A DNA stretch of 64,000 nt from Rachycentron canadum (Eukaryota; Chordata; Actinopteri; Carangiformes; Rachycentridae): the NCBI GenBank assembly GCA_038496675.1, contig CM076650.1, positions 24,305,601 to 24,369,600 on the forward strand. Direction: 5' to 3'. The translations under genes were made by a program, and so were the position numbers. Shown piece after piece: positions 1 to 14,000 of the stretch. The notes below the pieces were generated by a model that made no database searches, was not told where the DNA came from, and was given only the letters and a program-made list of their open reading frames with translations. Numbering within the stretch: position 1 is the first letter of the stretch; every line of letters starts with the position of its first letter.

Positions 1-1570
1 ATAGACTAGGCAACTGGTTTTGACCAACACCTTCAGGCCTGTAGGCAAATTATTTAGAGCAAAGATGCACATGGTGCCATTATCAACAGGCAAATAATCA
101 TGCAAACAATTCAGTTGTCATGCTGTGATTTGTTTTTTTTCATCCTCCTCAACAGTAGTGTCCTCATGTCTCTTCTCTTTTTCCGCTGATCAGTAATTCG
201 TATCGTTCAGGAAAATGAGAGCGCAAAATGGTAGGTGTCAGTAGGTGTATCACACAGAGCAAAAATAAATGCATTATGGGGATCATTCAGCATACATGTG
301 GATTTGCTTAATTGCAGCCGGTGCTGCCTCTGCAGCCTTCCAGCCAGCATGATTGAACCTGAGAGAGAAGCTCGATTGAATAGAGAGCTATTGAAAATCT
401 CTATGTGGATAGATGCTGCTATCTGTCACATACGACCTGAGGAGCTGTTCAGTATTGGACTGGAGAGGTTTTCTGCTTCAGTTTGGTCCATGCAGCAAAT
501 GGATGCTCTGCTGATATGAGCTTATTCAACTATTTATTTGAAAGGAGCTGGATTTACTTCTATATTCTATCTCACTGACTATACCCAGCTTAATGAAGCC
601 TAACTGCTGAGCAAACAGCACTATGCTCAGCAACTGACAAGAAAGCATTATAGAGGAATGAAAATATACTATGTGTATATATACTATAGCAGTGCAGACA
701 TTTTATGCCCCTAAATGCAGTAACCTCTGGCTCCCAATTCTGGGAATACGATTAAAGGAGACATAAAACTGGAGCCAGGAGGGAATTAGCTTAACCTAGA
801 GTGGGGAGTCTACACTTACCAGTGAATTTAGCTTTGATGAAACCATACACATATAAAAATCTAAAAATATATAATAATAAATAGGATTACATACCTCCCC
901 ATAAAACCATAACTATTTTATATTTTTAACTGTGCAGAGCCAGGTTAGCTGTTTCCTCCTGCTGTCATTCTTTACTCTACTGTAGGCTATGCTCACCACA
1001 TCCCAAGGTCAGCTCTGTATCTAACACATCTTCATGGTATTGGTAGAAATTTGGTCAATGGCTGCACTGACTTACATCACCTTTATGCATAGAGGTTCAT
1101 TTCAGGAAGTCAAGTTAAAGGTCCAGAGATAATGTGTATTTAACTGAATGTCAACTTAAGAGAGCTTTATTCGTAGATTATGAGCATGAGAATCTTGGTG
1201 AGCTTCTTTACTTTCACTTAAGCCTTCTCTTGTATTTGAAATTTGAATATGATAAGAGTAGCGACCGTTAGTTTTAGGAATGTGAAATCTAAATGTGTCA
1301 TTGTTATTATTGTTGCTGTTGTGACAGTGTAGCCTCCCTCATGCATTGCTCAGGAAACCTAAAACAATGCGTCTTTCCTGTCAGTGGTAGAATCACATTT
1401 ATGACACGACAGAACTATATTTTTTGGGCAAATCAAAACATGGTTATGTAATCTGTAACCAACCATACCAGGCCTATGTCCTATTTATGTCAGTCTGAAA
1501 ATAGAGCACATTATGACAAGCTCCCTCTGTGAATATTTGTTTTAAGAGTTTTGTTTAGTAAAGTGCACTT

Positions 1571-1625
1571 GTATATATATATATATATATATATGTGTGT
1601 ATACATATATATATATTATATATAT
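1571..1625. repeat. (TA)n microsatellite
   Basis: Alternating TA/TG dinucleotides, interrupted by gtgtgtata. Confidence 0.85.
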
Positions 1626-2104
1626 CTTTATATCTGTCTTAAATAAAATGTTGATGTGATTTATACACTATGCTTTTATTTTAACTATACAATATGTACT
1701 CATTGTGCTCAATCAGTTGGTCAGTGTATAACTCAAGGTTAGTAAAGCACTCTGTGTGTGAGTGTGTGTGGATTATGTGTGTGGAGATGTCCTTATAAAG
1801 TGTCCTCGCTGGAACACTGCTGCCTTGTGGGGCCAAACTAATTGGAGCATAGTTCAGCAAATGGAAAGAAAGAGCAGAGAAACAGAAGGAGGCAAAGAGA
1901 GATGGAGCTGAGAAGGACAAATAGATGATATGACAGTGGTGGAAAATGAAGGGAGAGCGTGTGCATCACAAAGCAAAGTGTGTATGGCCTTAAGACAGAG
2001 AAGATAAAGGAGCTAGAATGAGGAGGGGAGGGTGCGAGGTTGTTTGTGTGATTTGAAAAACTCCAGTCAAGACAAGAAAACATTAATCTTCCTGCACCCA
2101 GCGA

Positions 2105-2600
2105 CCTTTAAATTGTATTCAATTTTTCAATTCAAGTGAAAATCAGTTTTATTTATATAGTGTCAAATCATAACATAAATGATAACACAGGGGAGAGGGG
2201 AACAAAGCACACTTCATGCAATTTATTTAATGCCACCTAAATTTTTCAGTCTCTGTAATAGGATGCGATGGTTGTCAAATTGTCAAATGCAGAACTAATA
2301 TCTTAAAAAAACAAGTCCTTTGGTTGAATCACTTACAGTACTTGTTTCTTTCACCAGTGTTGATACATCTAAATCCTGCCTGAAGTAACATTTTGTAGAA
2401 AGTTACACAACTGAGTGGTGACTGTTTTCTCAAGGATCTTAAAGAGAAAGGCAAAGTGAGATAGAGGTTATTTATTTAGTGTCAAACCATAACAGAAGTT
2501 ATCTCAGGGCACTTTTATTAATTAAAAACATAGATGTAGTTAATGTGGTTTTGGTGAGGATCAACAGAAGGAAAACTCTACATATATCTATATATTTACA
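2105..2600. repeat. fragments of a teleost interspersed repeat
   Basis: Two pieces, at about 2105-2260 and 2455-2600, share atttatttata(g)tgtcaaa(t/c)cataac followed in the second by atctcagggcactttt. This matches the start of a repeat whose later part (agcaagcacttaac..., agccatctgcctt...) appears at 5933-6130. Confidence 0.5.
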
Positions 2601-3374
2601 GCCCGTTCTGGATCTTGTATATGAAGACAAATTGGTGCTGGTTGAGGGCTGGAGGTGATTAGTCTCAATGCAATTTTATCACTGAAGAAACACATGAAGT
2701 TGTTGCTATAGGAATATACATGGATTTGTAGGGATATGACTGTTTGTCAGTCAGTCAGCTGAAAAATAAACATAGGGTTGTTTTCCTTTATTATTGATAA
2801 GTAACCGGTAACACTGGCACTATATAGGGCCTTTGTTATGTTATAAGACTTCCCAGACTAGCTGAGGTTCTTGCAGATTTAAGGTAAACAGGCAGCATCA
2901 TAGTACCCAAAAGTTTAACAACCACATTAAAACCACACAGTTTACATACTCTTAGAAAAATGTAGTCATTCAATCCGATTTCTATTGAAAGCTCCAGCAA
3001 CAACAAACTCTTCTGTTTTGTTTAACAGACCATTTGGACTGTTTCTAACACTCTGCCCACATGGATAAACCTTGGTAACCCTCAACTAAGGCTGCTGTGC
3101 CTCTGTGTACACTATCAACACTGCTGTTGTTAATCCATTTACAGTCAAGCAGCTTGTAGAGGTTAAACTCTGGCCATTCTGGATACACTTGAGGATTGGT
3201 GTTTAAAACACTGGTTGGAATAATCACTGATAGTGAATGGGATTAGGGTGAAGGTGCCTATTTGCGTTGACTGTTCAAGAATGACGGTTCATTCATAAAT
3301 GAGCCTTCAGTCAGGATTTTATACTGTGTTGGTTGTTTGTTTTTATTCGGATAATGTCAGCAGCTCCTCAAAGC

Positions 3375-3388
3375 GTTACCATGGTAAC
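3375..3388. promoter_or_regulatory. perfect RFX X-box palindrome
   Basis: GTTACCATGGTAAC is a 14-nt perfect palindrome and fits the full RFX factor X-box GTTNCCATGGNAAC. Outside it, GCTCCTC on the left and GAGGAGC on the right extend an imperfect dyad. RFX factors drive ciliary and neuronal genes; binding here is inference. Confidence 0.5.
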
Positions 3389-5460
3389 ACATGGAGGAGC
3401 CGAGGAGTCATGTTGTAGACTACAGCTGTTTGACTGTGATGGCAACATCTCGAGAGTATAATTCACTGAATACAAAGAGGCCTGCTTCGAGTCAGGCAAA
3501 TTACATCATTTTATTCAATTGTTAACTTCAGTTGCTGACCTTGTTACGGTCCACTGTGCCCTTAGTGGATTCTTCTTCTATTAGATGGTGAATCTGAAAA
3601 CACATAGCCACTGTAGCGTCTTATGTCATGTAGACAGTACAAACAAACAATTCAGCATTAATGAAAAATAAACATTTCAATAAAAATGAATGAGTAATAA
3701 ATATTCAGTTTTCTCTGGTTATTTGCCGGGTGTGGGTGGTGGTGCAGCTACTGCTGATATTGATCGCTTGCTTTGACCATAACAACATCAACATAAGACA
3801 AGAGGTTAAACTGAGGGCAGACGCTACAGTAACTCACTACTGCAAAGTAGTATTAGGAGACGGGACAACCCACTGGAGACAGCTCTTGGTGAGTAAACCA
3901 ACAAAGCTCAATACTGAACATGCAATTTCTTCTGGCAAATGTACTTATAACTATAGAGCAGCTTTTTAAAGGAGCACCCAATAAGAGATTATTCTGAAAT
4001 AATCGACCCTGTATATTAAATTGTTATTCATAAGTTTTGAGAACAGGCTAGCTTTCATTGTAATATTTGGCTGGAATATGCAGAATTATTATCTGACTGT
4101 AGCCCAAGACACCCATCCCTAACTCCCTTTGGTAGACCAGTGGTGGAAACTGTCCTTGATCAGCTTTGTTATACCTCCTTTCCACTAAAGTTAGCAGGTA
4201 TATCCCGTTTTAAATTATTATTATTATTATTTTTTAAACATACTAAACCTGATAATATAAGCTGATTCATCCCTTTTCACTGCCAGCTGAGTTCTGTTCG
4301 GACGGAGAAAAAACAACAGCATGGAATGATGTCATCACCTCCACATTTACATCAATGTTGATTGAAACTGGATCATAAAGACTAGATGAGACTGCAGGTC
4401 TACTGCAGAGTCATTTGACCTGGGTGTGAATGCCGATTGGAGGCTTTTCCATTGCTGATGAAAGCCAGATGTTAGTGGGTCTTAGGTTTTTCGACCAGTG
4501 GAAAACGGGCTTGTACTAAACAAAGGCTCGTGTTAGTAAAACAGAAATTGTCCAAATTACAATGAAGCAGCTCTCATGCTATATATACGTATACATTTGT
4601 AAGAAGCTAATCAGTGTGCCCTCACCCATGGATGTATTTCACAATTAGATATTGATTGCATATTCATTCTCAATAGTCTGCTGATTTCTTCTAATCCCAA
4701 CATAATAAAACCTCATCACATTGAGGCCAGAACTTCAGGGTCTCTGCCTCCTACATGCTGCTCTGGTGTCCTTCTGATGTATGTGTTGCTGATGTCTTCA
4801 CTCTGCATGTGATACAGTTTTGAAACATAACATCAGCATTGTGCCAGGTTGGCCTGTCTTCCCTCTTGCAACTTGCACAGTAGCATTGTTCATCTCCAGG
4901 GCATCACTACATTTCAGCAAGTGAGTTTTTCCATTCGAACTGAACTGCTCACAGGGGGTGCTTTAGCACCGTTAACTTATTGTTTTAACTTGGTATCTTC
5001 TGGTTTTCTTCTGGTTTGTCTCTTCTGCTCCTGCTCTAACTAAACGTAGCTTTATTCACTCGTTTCTTTTGACTCTCTGGCTGACTCACTCTCACTCTCC
5101 ACAAAACGTAGGCGTACTGTACAACTGGTGATAAATGCACAAGACCCTTTTCTTTGGCCAGAGTGCAGTGAGATACCAAAAGGGCTGCGAGCGAGATAGA
5201 TCTGTGTAGCGTGCAGTAATGGCTGCAGGGATGTGAGGCAGGAGTCGAGACCTCAAAGTGATGGCCTGTAAAGACTACAATGCAAATGCGCACACAATAA
5301 ATAACCAGATTCAGTCAGATTCATACAAACCAGCAACATATAACGCATAGTAATATAAGTCATTAGTGTTCCAGGATGCAGGGAATGGCTGCTGTTGCCT
5401 TTTAATGGTCTCTCATATTGAAACGCAGCATGTCTGGGTGCTGGTGAGTCACAAGCATCA

Positions 5461-5540
5461 CCACTCACATCTCAGTTATTACCACTCACATCTCAGTTAT
5501 TACCACTCACATCTCAGTTATTACCACTCACATCACAGTG
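5461..5540 (+). repeat. 21-bp minisatellite, about 3.8 copies
   Basis: The unit ccactcacatctcagttat plus ta repeats at 5461, 5482 and 5503 without change, then a partial fourth copy with one substitution at 5524, running into a short (TG)n tract. Identical copies indicate recent expansion. Confidence 0.95.
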
Positions 5541-5889
5541 TCTGTGTGTGTGTGTGTGCATCTGCAGGGAAATTTGGGACAGGTTTCATGTGTGGGAATG
5601 TCACAATTTCTATGTGTGAAGTTTCCAGATGAGAAAATCTGCATTTGTCATGACATTTTCAGCCTCGACCCTCTTTCACCTACACATTCTGAAATAGATT
5701 TGTCATTGTTTGTGTGACTGCAGATCCTCCACCACAACCAGTGTTGAAATGTGTGTGTTAAGTCGGTTACATGAAAATTCATGTTGTTGTGAGCGTCTAG
5801 CTTCACAGCTTGTTATTGCAGCCGATGGGGCAGATGTCAAGAAACACAAGTTCAATTAAATTCGATTTTAACCCTAACATAAACTATCA

Positions 5890-5931
5890 CATATATATAT
5901 ATATATNTATATATATATATATATATATATA
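5890..5931. repeat. (TA)n microsatellite with one N
   Basis: About 40 bp of alternating TA, with an unresolved base at 5907. Confidence 0.9.
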
Positions 5932-5932
5932 A

Positions 5933-6130
5933 ACTCAACAGTTCCCACCATGAGCAAGCACTTAACAGCAGAGAGGATAAATTCTGACAGAACCAGAGTC
6001 AGGGTGGGGAGCCATCTGCCTTGACTGGTTAAGTTGAGAGGGGAGAAAGGAGAGAGAGAGGTGAGAGAAGAGAGAGGCCAGGAACTATCTGTACATACTG
6101 TTATACTCAAGCACTGCCAGACTGACTGTT
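5933..6130 (+). repeat. teleost interspersed repeat fragment
   Basis: Words ccaccatgagcaagcactta, cagaaccagagtcagg, gagccatctgccttgact and a following gagagaga tract reproduce in order a repeat widespread in teleost genomes. Degraded. Confidence 0.55.
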
Positions 6131-9100
6131 ATAATGACAAGAATAAATGAGATTGTCGTGGTCTTAATAACAGCTGCCATATAGCATCAATAATAACAAT
6201 AATAATAATGATGTTAATGTTTACAATGAAAAAATATCATATATCATATAATATTTTAAGATTTTTTTTAAGACTTTTTTTTTTTCAATTAAATGAAATT
6301 AGACTAATTGTAGATGTGAACCTGTTTCATATTTCACTATAATTAATCTAAATGTCACAAAATTCTGTTGACTGAAAGTCATTTTTGTCAAGTCTGATCA
6401 AACTTAGAAAAGCAGCATATCTTCACTTTTTATAGAATTTTATTACAGTTTGAGAGGGATGTAATCATGAATAAATTGAATAAATTAATTCATAAATGGA
6501 GGTAATTCACATCATCCTGGGAAATAGCTCTGCATGGTTTGCTTGGAGAATCTTTTTTTTTTTTTTTTTTAATCTTCAATGAAAAGAATTTTTGCAGTTG
6601 GAATCTCAGCAGTCATTTCTTTATCTAGCATCTTTTACAGCTCAAAGGAAGTTTGGAAAAAAGTTTGCAAGTGTGAGAGCTTGCAGCCTGTGGAAGAGTC
6701 CAGTGATACTGACCAGCACAAACACTGATGCTTCATTTCTTGATGCTCATCAGTGTCAAAAATTGGTCATAGTCACTGGAAAATTTTAAACCAGCCATTT
6801 TTTTTTTTTTATAACAAGAGCACATTTATGTCTAATAACACATTTAATATCATAAAAGACACACATGAGAAGTCATCTAATGATTTTACTTTCACATTTT
6901 GGTATTAAAAATGCTGAACTAATAGTTCCACAATGTTAATGTACTTAGCTCACGGTATATGGTCAGTTATGTTGTATGTCAAAATACAAACATTGTGCGA
7001 AAAGTGTCACCTCCAGTGACTGTGCTTTGAACCGACTGGATTTTCTCTGTGAACCAAAACAGATGTGTCTCAGCAATCTGATAAATATTTCGCTGGTAGG
7101 TCAAATGAGGCCAGCAACAGGCACAGCAGGAAGTCAGTCGAAGATCAAGATTGGCATGTGTGTCAGCTACTGTTTACATGTCACGTATCAGATATAGAAC
7201 AACAAATCAACATGATCTTCTTTGTCATATCACTGTCATTATCTGTCACCTCCCTCACAGAGTTTAGTTCATTTATCGATTGTGATTTGATTTGTTTATT
7301 TATTTATTGTAAATTAGAAAAAGATTACATGCATTTCAAAATGTCGCATGAATTTCCTGTTGTTTAGACTTCAGCTGTTGCATGAACCTCCATCCTGCTG
7401 AGCAGAATTAGGAAGGTGTTGCTCAGCAAGTCATTCAGTCTAGTGCCTAACACGGTTTCAGCCAGGCTTCAGGGAGAACCTCGCTTTGCTTGTGTAGCTT
7501 TCCAATAATCTCCCTAACACAAATTCACCATCTCATTTGAATATTCCTGACTGGGGAATAGAAGCCCTTGGTCTCACCGGCTTTTTGGTGCAACATATCG
7601 GCTTAAATATTTGTTGCAAGAACATAATTTGTTTTCTGCCGGATCATGTCTGACAGTTTTACCACTTTGCTCCAAAGGCATTGTAAACGAGTAGATACAT
7701 TTCTGATTTGTATTTTCACTTTTTGATTAATAAGGTTTTCAAATGCTCCAATGGCAAAGTATCAAGTTTATGTTGAGGATCACAACTCACACAAATACAC
7801 ACATGCATGTAAACACACACATGATTAATTGCAGCATTAGTGAAGGTACAGTGCCTTTGATTGTTCCAGTGTTGTTTTCTAGCCTTACTTTATGGGAGGA
7901 GAAACATCCAGGAAATAGAAACATCCAGTCAACTCCGGATCTGTGGTCCCTCATCATGATCCATAGTTTCACCGAAGCCCATGGTTACAGAGAGGAGGGT
8001 GGCGATCCTTCACACATTTCCCAGGCTACTGCCGGTCCTCTGTTAGTGATGGCGTGCCATTTGTGTAGCTTCCTCACTCTCTCAGTTGCATGTTATGTTC
8101 AGATGCCTGTGGCAGCTAATGCTATTCACAGCAAAGCTCTTTATCTCTCTCTGTGTTTCACATAAATCCCATTTGTATTTGTAATGTCTTACTATTAGTT
8201 TCTTCAGGTCTCTGTCATGTGCAGACAACACACTGGGGCTGAAAAAGTTGAGGACAACTGTTATCAATACTGTACTGCTGTATTACTATGTCCAATTTTT
8301 CACCCCTCTGCTGTGGTGTCTTTAAAAAGCCTGGAATCTGCTACCTGCTCACATCTAAAGAAAATGTGTCATAAGTTAGACATTTCAGTCTTACACTATA
8401 AGAGTTTGTAAATCATCAAGATCCTGGTAGACATTTACAGGAATAAAAATTTTAAAATCATTATTATTATTATTGTTATTTTATAAAGTGAGCAAATCAA
8501 TACTGTAATTGTCATGATTTGCCCCGACAATAACTGTGTTTGGACATTGTGTTTATGATTTTCTATTTTCCTTGTGTTCCATTTCCTTGCTGCTGTTATG
8601 TATTTAATGCCAGCCTTCCACCAAACAACTGACATGCTTGTCCCTCCCTGGAGTCACCTCAATGCTCACTGTCAACTTGGTTTCCTGTTTGGTGCTGATA
8701 AGTCGACAGTGTTCACGTCACTAAACGTCACCATCTGCATGAGCCAAGACTATAAAGTTTAATAATGTTAAACTTGTTTGACTTTATCAGAACATCAAGA
8801 CTAAAAATAAGGCTAATGTAGGACAGCGTTCATGATTTTAGTCTGACATTAGAAATTAGTTTGTGACAGAAAGTAAAGATTTTTAAGTGACTTTAAGTAA
8901 TTTACTTTCCCCAACACAAAATGCGAAAATGTTGAGATATTTTTTCTTTTAAAAGGAAAAATCATCTTTTCAATTTTAAAATGATTTGTTATTCAGCCCT
9001 TACAAAAGACACACAGACACATTGCTCTTTCACCAGCACCTGTCATTATTGCTCTTGCCACCCTAACACATACATGTGAATGTTTCTGATGAATGGCTTC

Positions 9101-9947
9101 CTAAAGACTGTAGAAGACACATACTGTTCAGCCAGTTTCCAGTTCGAAATTACAAATGACTTTATCTGTAACATGAAGTGCGCTACATCACAGTATGTTC
9201 CTCTCAAAACAAGGGCCGTTTGAGAGAAAAAATGAATTTCACATTTGAAACCCAGTATGTGGGAAGAGCTGTGGCAACTCCTGTGCACTGTTGATAATGA
9301 AGACGACAGTGTGGCACAAAGAGAAAAAAAAAGCGCTTCCCTCTGTAGTTAGGAAGAATAGGTGATGACTTTGACCTTTAAAAGTTGAGCAGTTAGAAAC
9401 CAGCAGCCTTAAGAGACCACTCCATAAGTACTGCCCAGAGAGATCATTAACACTATCAAAGCTAAGGAGGAAGAAGCTCTTGTGGTGACAGTGTAGAGAC
9501 AGCATTTCTTATTATTTAGTGACATAATGAAGGATTATTTTTGAACAGTTGCCACTTATTGAGATGGTGGCTGCAGTTGCTGCAGTGCTGAGAAAAGCAA
9601 CCAGAAGCAGGCCTGAGAGGAAATGAGTTCAGCCTCTCCACTGGATGTTTTCCCAAAGTGAGCAGGTAGCTCGGTGTCTGGCCTAATTGACAGTTTTCCA
9701 GTAGAAATGGGCTGTATTAAAGGTATAAAAGTATAATTCCTACTGTTAGTCGAAACAAATTTTTATTGGATTGTTTGTATTGTTTTTATCAGATCCATAC
9801 AATGAGTCTCTCTGCTGTGATCATTTCTTGTCTCTTTGAAGCCGAGTTTGGTCTAAGTCGTTGTAATGTCAGTAAAGACAAACTCTCTTAAGTTCTAAAG
9901 AGCACAATGAAGGTTTTGGCCTGAGCCTCAAACCCCTGGCCATGCTC

Positions 9948-9983
9948 TCTCTCTCTCTCTCACTCTCTCTCTCACTCACTCGC
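9948..9983. repeat. (CT)n microsatellite, imperfect
   Basis: CT dinucleotides interrupted by CACT words. Confidence 0.85.
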
Positions 9984-10904
9984 TCAGTGTTATGCTGTGA
10001 GGCCCAATAGTCACAGCCAGCTTTTCCACTTCAGAGACAATTAAAACAAGCTGTTCTTTGCTACTGCTGTTGCTGTTTTTTCAGGACCATATATGCTTTA
10101 ACCCTGAGCACCAGAACAAAGCAGCACAGACTCTCCCTTTAGGTTGTTTTTGCATATCTATTTTTGACTTCTTGATTTTCGACATGGCAGCTTTGGCAGA
10201 TGGTCCGAAACAAGCAAAAATCAGTGGTACAGTTGTAGCTTAAGTGAAATGTCATAGGCTGTCTGAGGTCGGCATGAGAGACTGTGATGACCTTTGCAAA
10301 AATCTCATGTAGGGATTTTTAAAAAATATGCTGCAGGTGATTGTTAATACAGTAAATGTACATGAAGGATTACCTGAAGTAAAGCATGAAGTGTTCTGGG
10401 AAAGCCTACACATTTAGCAAAATCAAAGCTCTGGCCCAGTATGCACCCTGCTTCCACGGCTTGAGTCTGCCACTTATGTTTCCACATGTGGGCAGCTTCT
10501 GGCTTTTATCCTCCAAAGTTGACTGACAGCTGGAAGATTTTTTTTATGTGCTCACCAGAATTGGTGCAGATGTGGAAGTACCATCTGACCATCATGCTGT
10601 ATATGGGACTGGGCCCAAGTATAGGCCAGACGCATCTTGCTATCTCGGTTACAGGAAGATGCAGTGGTTGAAGTATAATTTGCTTTTTCTTTTTCAAAAA
10701 TGTGTTGTCTTTGTTGTCATTTGAAGGCATGGGGCTTTTATTGGAGCCACGGTAACAAACTCAACCTTGAGAGTACATCCAGAACAGTTCATTCATTTAC
10801 CATTCTCATAACATGGAGTTTAGGGGTTATTCTCATGTCTGTTCTAGTTTACTCCCAGAGACCAATAACTTACAGGTTATGCTGACTGGCAAAATAGTCT
10901 GCAC

Positions 10905-11000
10905 TGTGAGTGTGAATGGATGTCTGTCTCTGTGTGTGTTATTTCTGTGGTCAACTGGCGACCAGAGTGTACCCCACATCTCATCTAATGACAGGTGGGA
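10905..11000 (-). repeat. teleost interspersed repeat fragment, minus strand
   Basis: Reads gtgagtgtgaatggatgtct, then caactggcgaccagagtgta and ccccaca: the reverse complement of the repeat seen in plus orientation at 28795-28970 (accattcacactca..., tcacc). This type is often classed with L2-like LINE tails in fish; the exact class is uncertain. Confidence 0.55.
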
Positions 11001-14000
11001 CTAACATATACCCTTGCTGGCACCTTCCAGAGTCTCACTTCTCTCTATGACTGGTGTTTTGTTCCACCTTTGGATGAGGCTCAGAACACTGACAAACACA
11101 GACGGATGACACATTGTACAGCATTTGAATCAGACTGAGATATAAACACCAACAATGTCAAATGATTACAATAAAACCATCTTTCCCATAGTTCAAGAAC
11201 AGCAACCCTCTGGATTCCTGATTTAAAGAAAAACTACTCACTCATTTAAAGATGGCATGTTTTACTGTTGCTACATTGCCAGTGATAGCATTAACAGCTG
11301 TTTACTTACTGGTCTTGCTAAAGGTTCCAGCCATTGTTGCAAGATACATCTTCTGAACTGTGCTATTTGCTAAATTCAGTAGAGGAAAAACAATGGTCGA
11401 AACATAAGCTAAACAAGAGCTGTCCATCACTGGACTCTTGATGAGTAAAGCAATAAAGTTTTATGCTGAACTTGCAACAATGGCTATGTAGCAAGAGGAG
11501 AACTTCTTTCAAATACTTTATTTCCTGAGTACTGGTGGTCACAGTGTTGTGATTTGAAGTTTGTTTTGCTGTTGCCATTGGCACTGCTCTTTTAATCTCA
11601 TCTTTTTATTATTTTTCTTATTATTTTATAGAATTTTAAAATTTAATTATTTAACAACACAACATTTTTTGAAGGGAAAACGCCTCTGCTGTAAACTGTC
11701 CACCTCTCAGACATAATACCGACTACAGGACTTTGTTTTCTGTGATTACAAGTGGAAACTTTTGTTTATTTGATTTAGATTGGTGTCTGTCCTGTTGCTA
11801 GTTCTGTAAAATAAGGAATGCTGAATTAGGATGAATGCAGGATAAGAGTTTATTATAGTGACTGACTGGAGTACGTGGTGCAGCCTGATGAGCTGTCAGC
11901 TTTAATCAAACCTGGAAGCCAAGTTTGATGGTGACCATTGTGTGAACTGCCATTTTGCTTAACCATTGCCATCACTGTCAACTTCCTCACTTAAGCCTGT
12001 GTTTCTTCTTCTTATGTTCTCCCCATCATGACTATGTCAGAGCAGGGAAATGGAAATAAAAATAGTATCATGCTGATGTAGTAAGTGGGGGAGAAGGGAG
12101 ACACAAATAGCGGGGAGCAGAGGAAGAAAGAAAACTTCTGATCAGAAAACAAAATTCACCTTAGTTTTACTAGTGTTTTCATATCAGTCCTCTGACTGAC
12201 TCTGAATCACAGAGTGCTGCAAACCTGCCTGTGTCCAGGAGACTGTCAACCTTGTCCTCATTACCCTTTTGACCCTCTTTTAACGCCTCTCTGGTGGTTG
12301 TAAAATTTTAAACTCCGTGGTTGACTTTGGGTGCTTTTGTTATTTTCCGTTATAAAAAAAAAAAAAAGAGAAGAAAAAAAACCCACAGCAGATTTTCTTT
12401 TGCATGTCTCTCTGTCTTGTCTGTCTCCTCTTGTTTTCCGCTCAGAGTGTTGGCTAATGGAAATCCTGTGGAACCAAAAAGTCACATTATGCTGTGTATA
12501 ATGCCAAATACAATGCACAGATGCTACTGTAAAACCTGCAGAGTGATGTCACCATGGCTTATAAAGAAAAATGTGCTTTGGAAATTGGAGGCCTTGGCAC
12601 TTAACACTTTTGAATGGGTTGTTGATTATATAAAACTAAAATAACACATGGCTAACCAGTCACAAAATCCTGTTTTTCATTCTGCATGTCTGAGTTCAAC
12701 TTTCTAATGTTTGTGATGAAGATGAAGGCCATAGAGAGCTAAATTTGGGTTGTGTTTTAAGACATGTTTTGGCTGTTGAGTACTAGGTGTGGAAACGTGT
12801 GTGCTGAGCTGGCATCAGTCCCTCTCCCTCCCAAAACCCAAAACATAACTATTAACGGAGACACAGCAAAGCTGGCGCAAGGTGGATGGCAACTTTTACT
12901 CTTTTTTTCCCAGCATACGCTTTGAGAGGTTTGTGTATTGTTTGCGTTGCTGGGCTGTTCTTTAAGCTATCTCACTAAATAACTGAATCTGTCATTGAAC
13001 AAATGTTTGACAGGCTCACAGCCTGTGGCTTCACATTTCATTGCTTTGGCTTGAAGTTACTGTATTTCCTTCTTTTCATCCATTAAGGTTAAAAGACACT
13101 TGAAAGCTGAAGTCTAATATTAGGACCTTTATAAAGACACACACACACATACAGGTCTGACAGTGTGAGCTTTTTCCCCCCGGTCACCTTTTGTGTGTGT
13201 TTGTACATGTCTCCACTGTTCATCAATGTTCTTAAGGAACCCACATATAGACATGTACATGTACTGCCTCACAAATGCTGTTTGTGTGTGGCTTTGTTTT
13301 CAGTGCACTCAACAACATGAAACAACCTCACACTATATTAGCTTTCAAAAACACTTGAAGCTGGTGGGAAAAGGCCAAAACACATTGCCACTGAATGGCA
13401 AGCATCAAAAACAGCCACCCCTATTATTTTCTATGTACAACCCCCACACCGGCTAGATGAGCGCCAACATGCCGCCCAGCAACACTTTACACCACTGTTC
13501 TATTTCCAGCCTCACCACAACTGTAAAAATGCATTTTTCCTTCTGGTACTTCCCGTCCGCTGTAGCAGCTCCATCTCTCCTCACCTCCTGCTGACTTGTG
13601 TGTATACAATGGATGAGGAGAGACTACATGTTGAGGTCAAGACATATAAAGAGCTCTTTGAACCACAGTCACATAGACGATGGCAAAAAGGCCCTTCAGG
13701 TGAGAAATCAAGTCTAGTTGTGGGGGTGCACACATGACTTGAAGTGTGGAACTGCATCTGTACAGACCTGATGAGAACAAGCCACCAGGTAAAATTTATT
13801 GTCATTCTCTCCATATACAATATTCAGTGTGCACAGAAAGTGTTGCAATAAGAAAAAATACAATTTAAAAAGTACAGGCAATAAATTGCAGCAGTATTAA
13901 GCAGGGTCTTCTCTAGTGAAATGAATGCAGATCGCATCACACCAATTTCAGTGGAATCTTTTTATTTCATACACAAATAATTTAGGCTTATCAATAATTC

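Larger units (their letters stand above)
1..3374. other. kcnq5 intron 1, non-coding (left edge)
   Basis: No exon or RNA gene that I can support. It contains a (TA)n tract near 1570-1625 and two fragments (about 2105-2260 and 2455-2600) of a repeat with the tttatttatatag...gtgtcaaa core common in teleosts. Assignment to intron 1 rests on exon 2 lying at 46977 with no exon 1 between; it could instead include sequence 5' of the gene. Confidence 0.6.
3389..10904. other. kcnq5 intron 1, non-coding
   Basis: AT-rich sequence with short chance frames only. It contains the 21-bp minisatellite at 5461-5540, a (TA)n tract with one undetermined base at 5907, a repeat fragment at 5933-6130, T-runs near 6551 and 6800, and a (CT)n tract near 9948-9983. 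Nothing else recognised. Confidence 0.6.

Noticed and set aside
5461..5540. Regular direct repeats resembling a CRISPR array
   Set aside because: The units are contiguous without spacers, in a vertebrate intron; it is a minisatellite.
7743..8165. 140-residue open frame on the plus strand
   Set aside because: No domain, no splice-site context, codon use like the surrounding intron, and part of it translates a short CA-rich tract.
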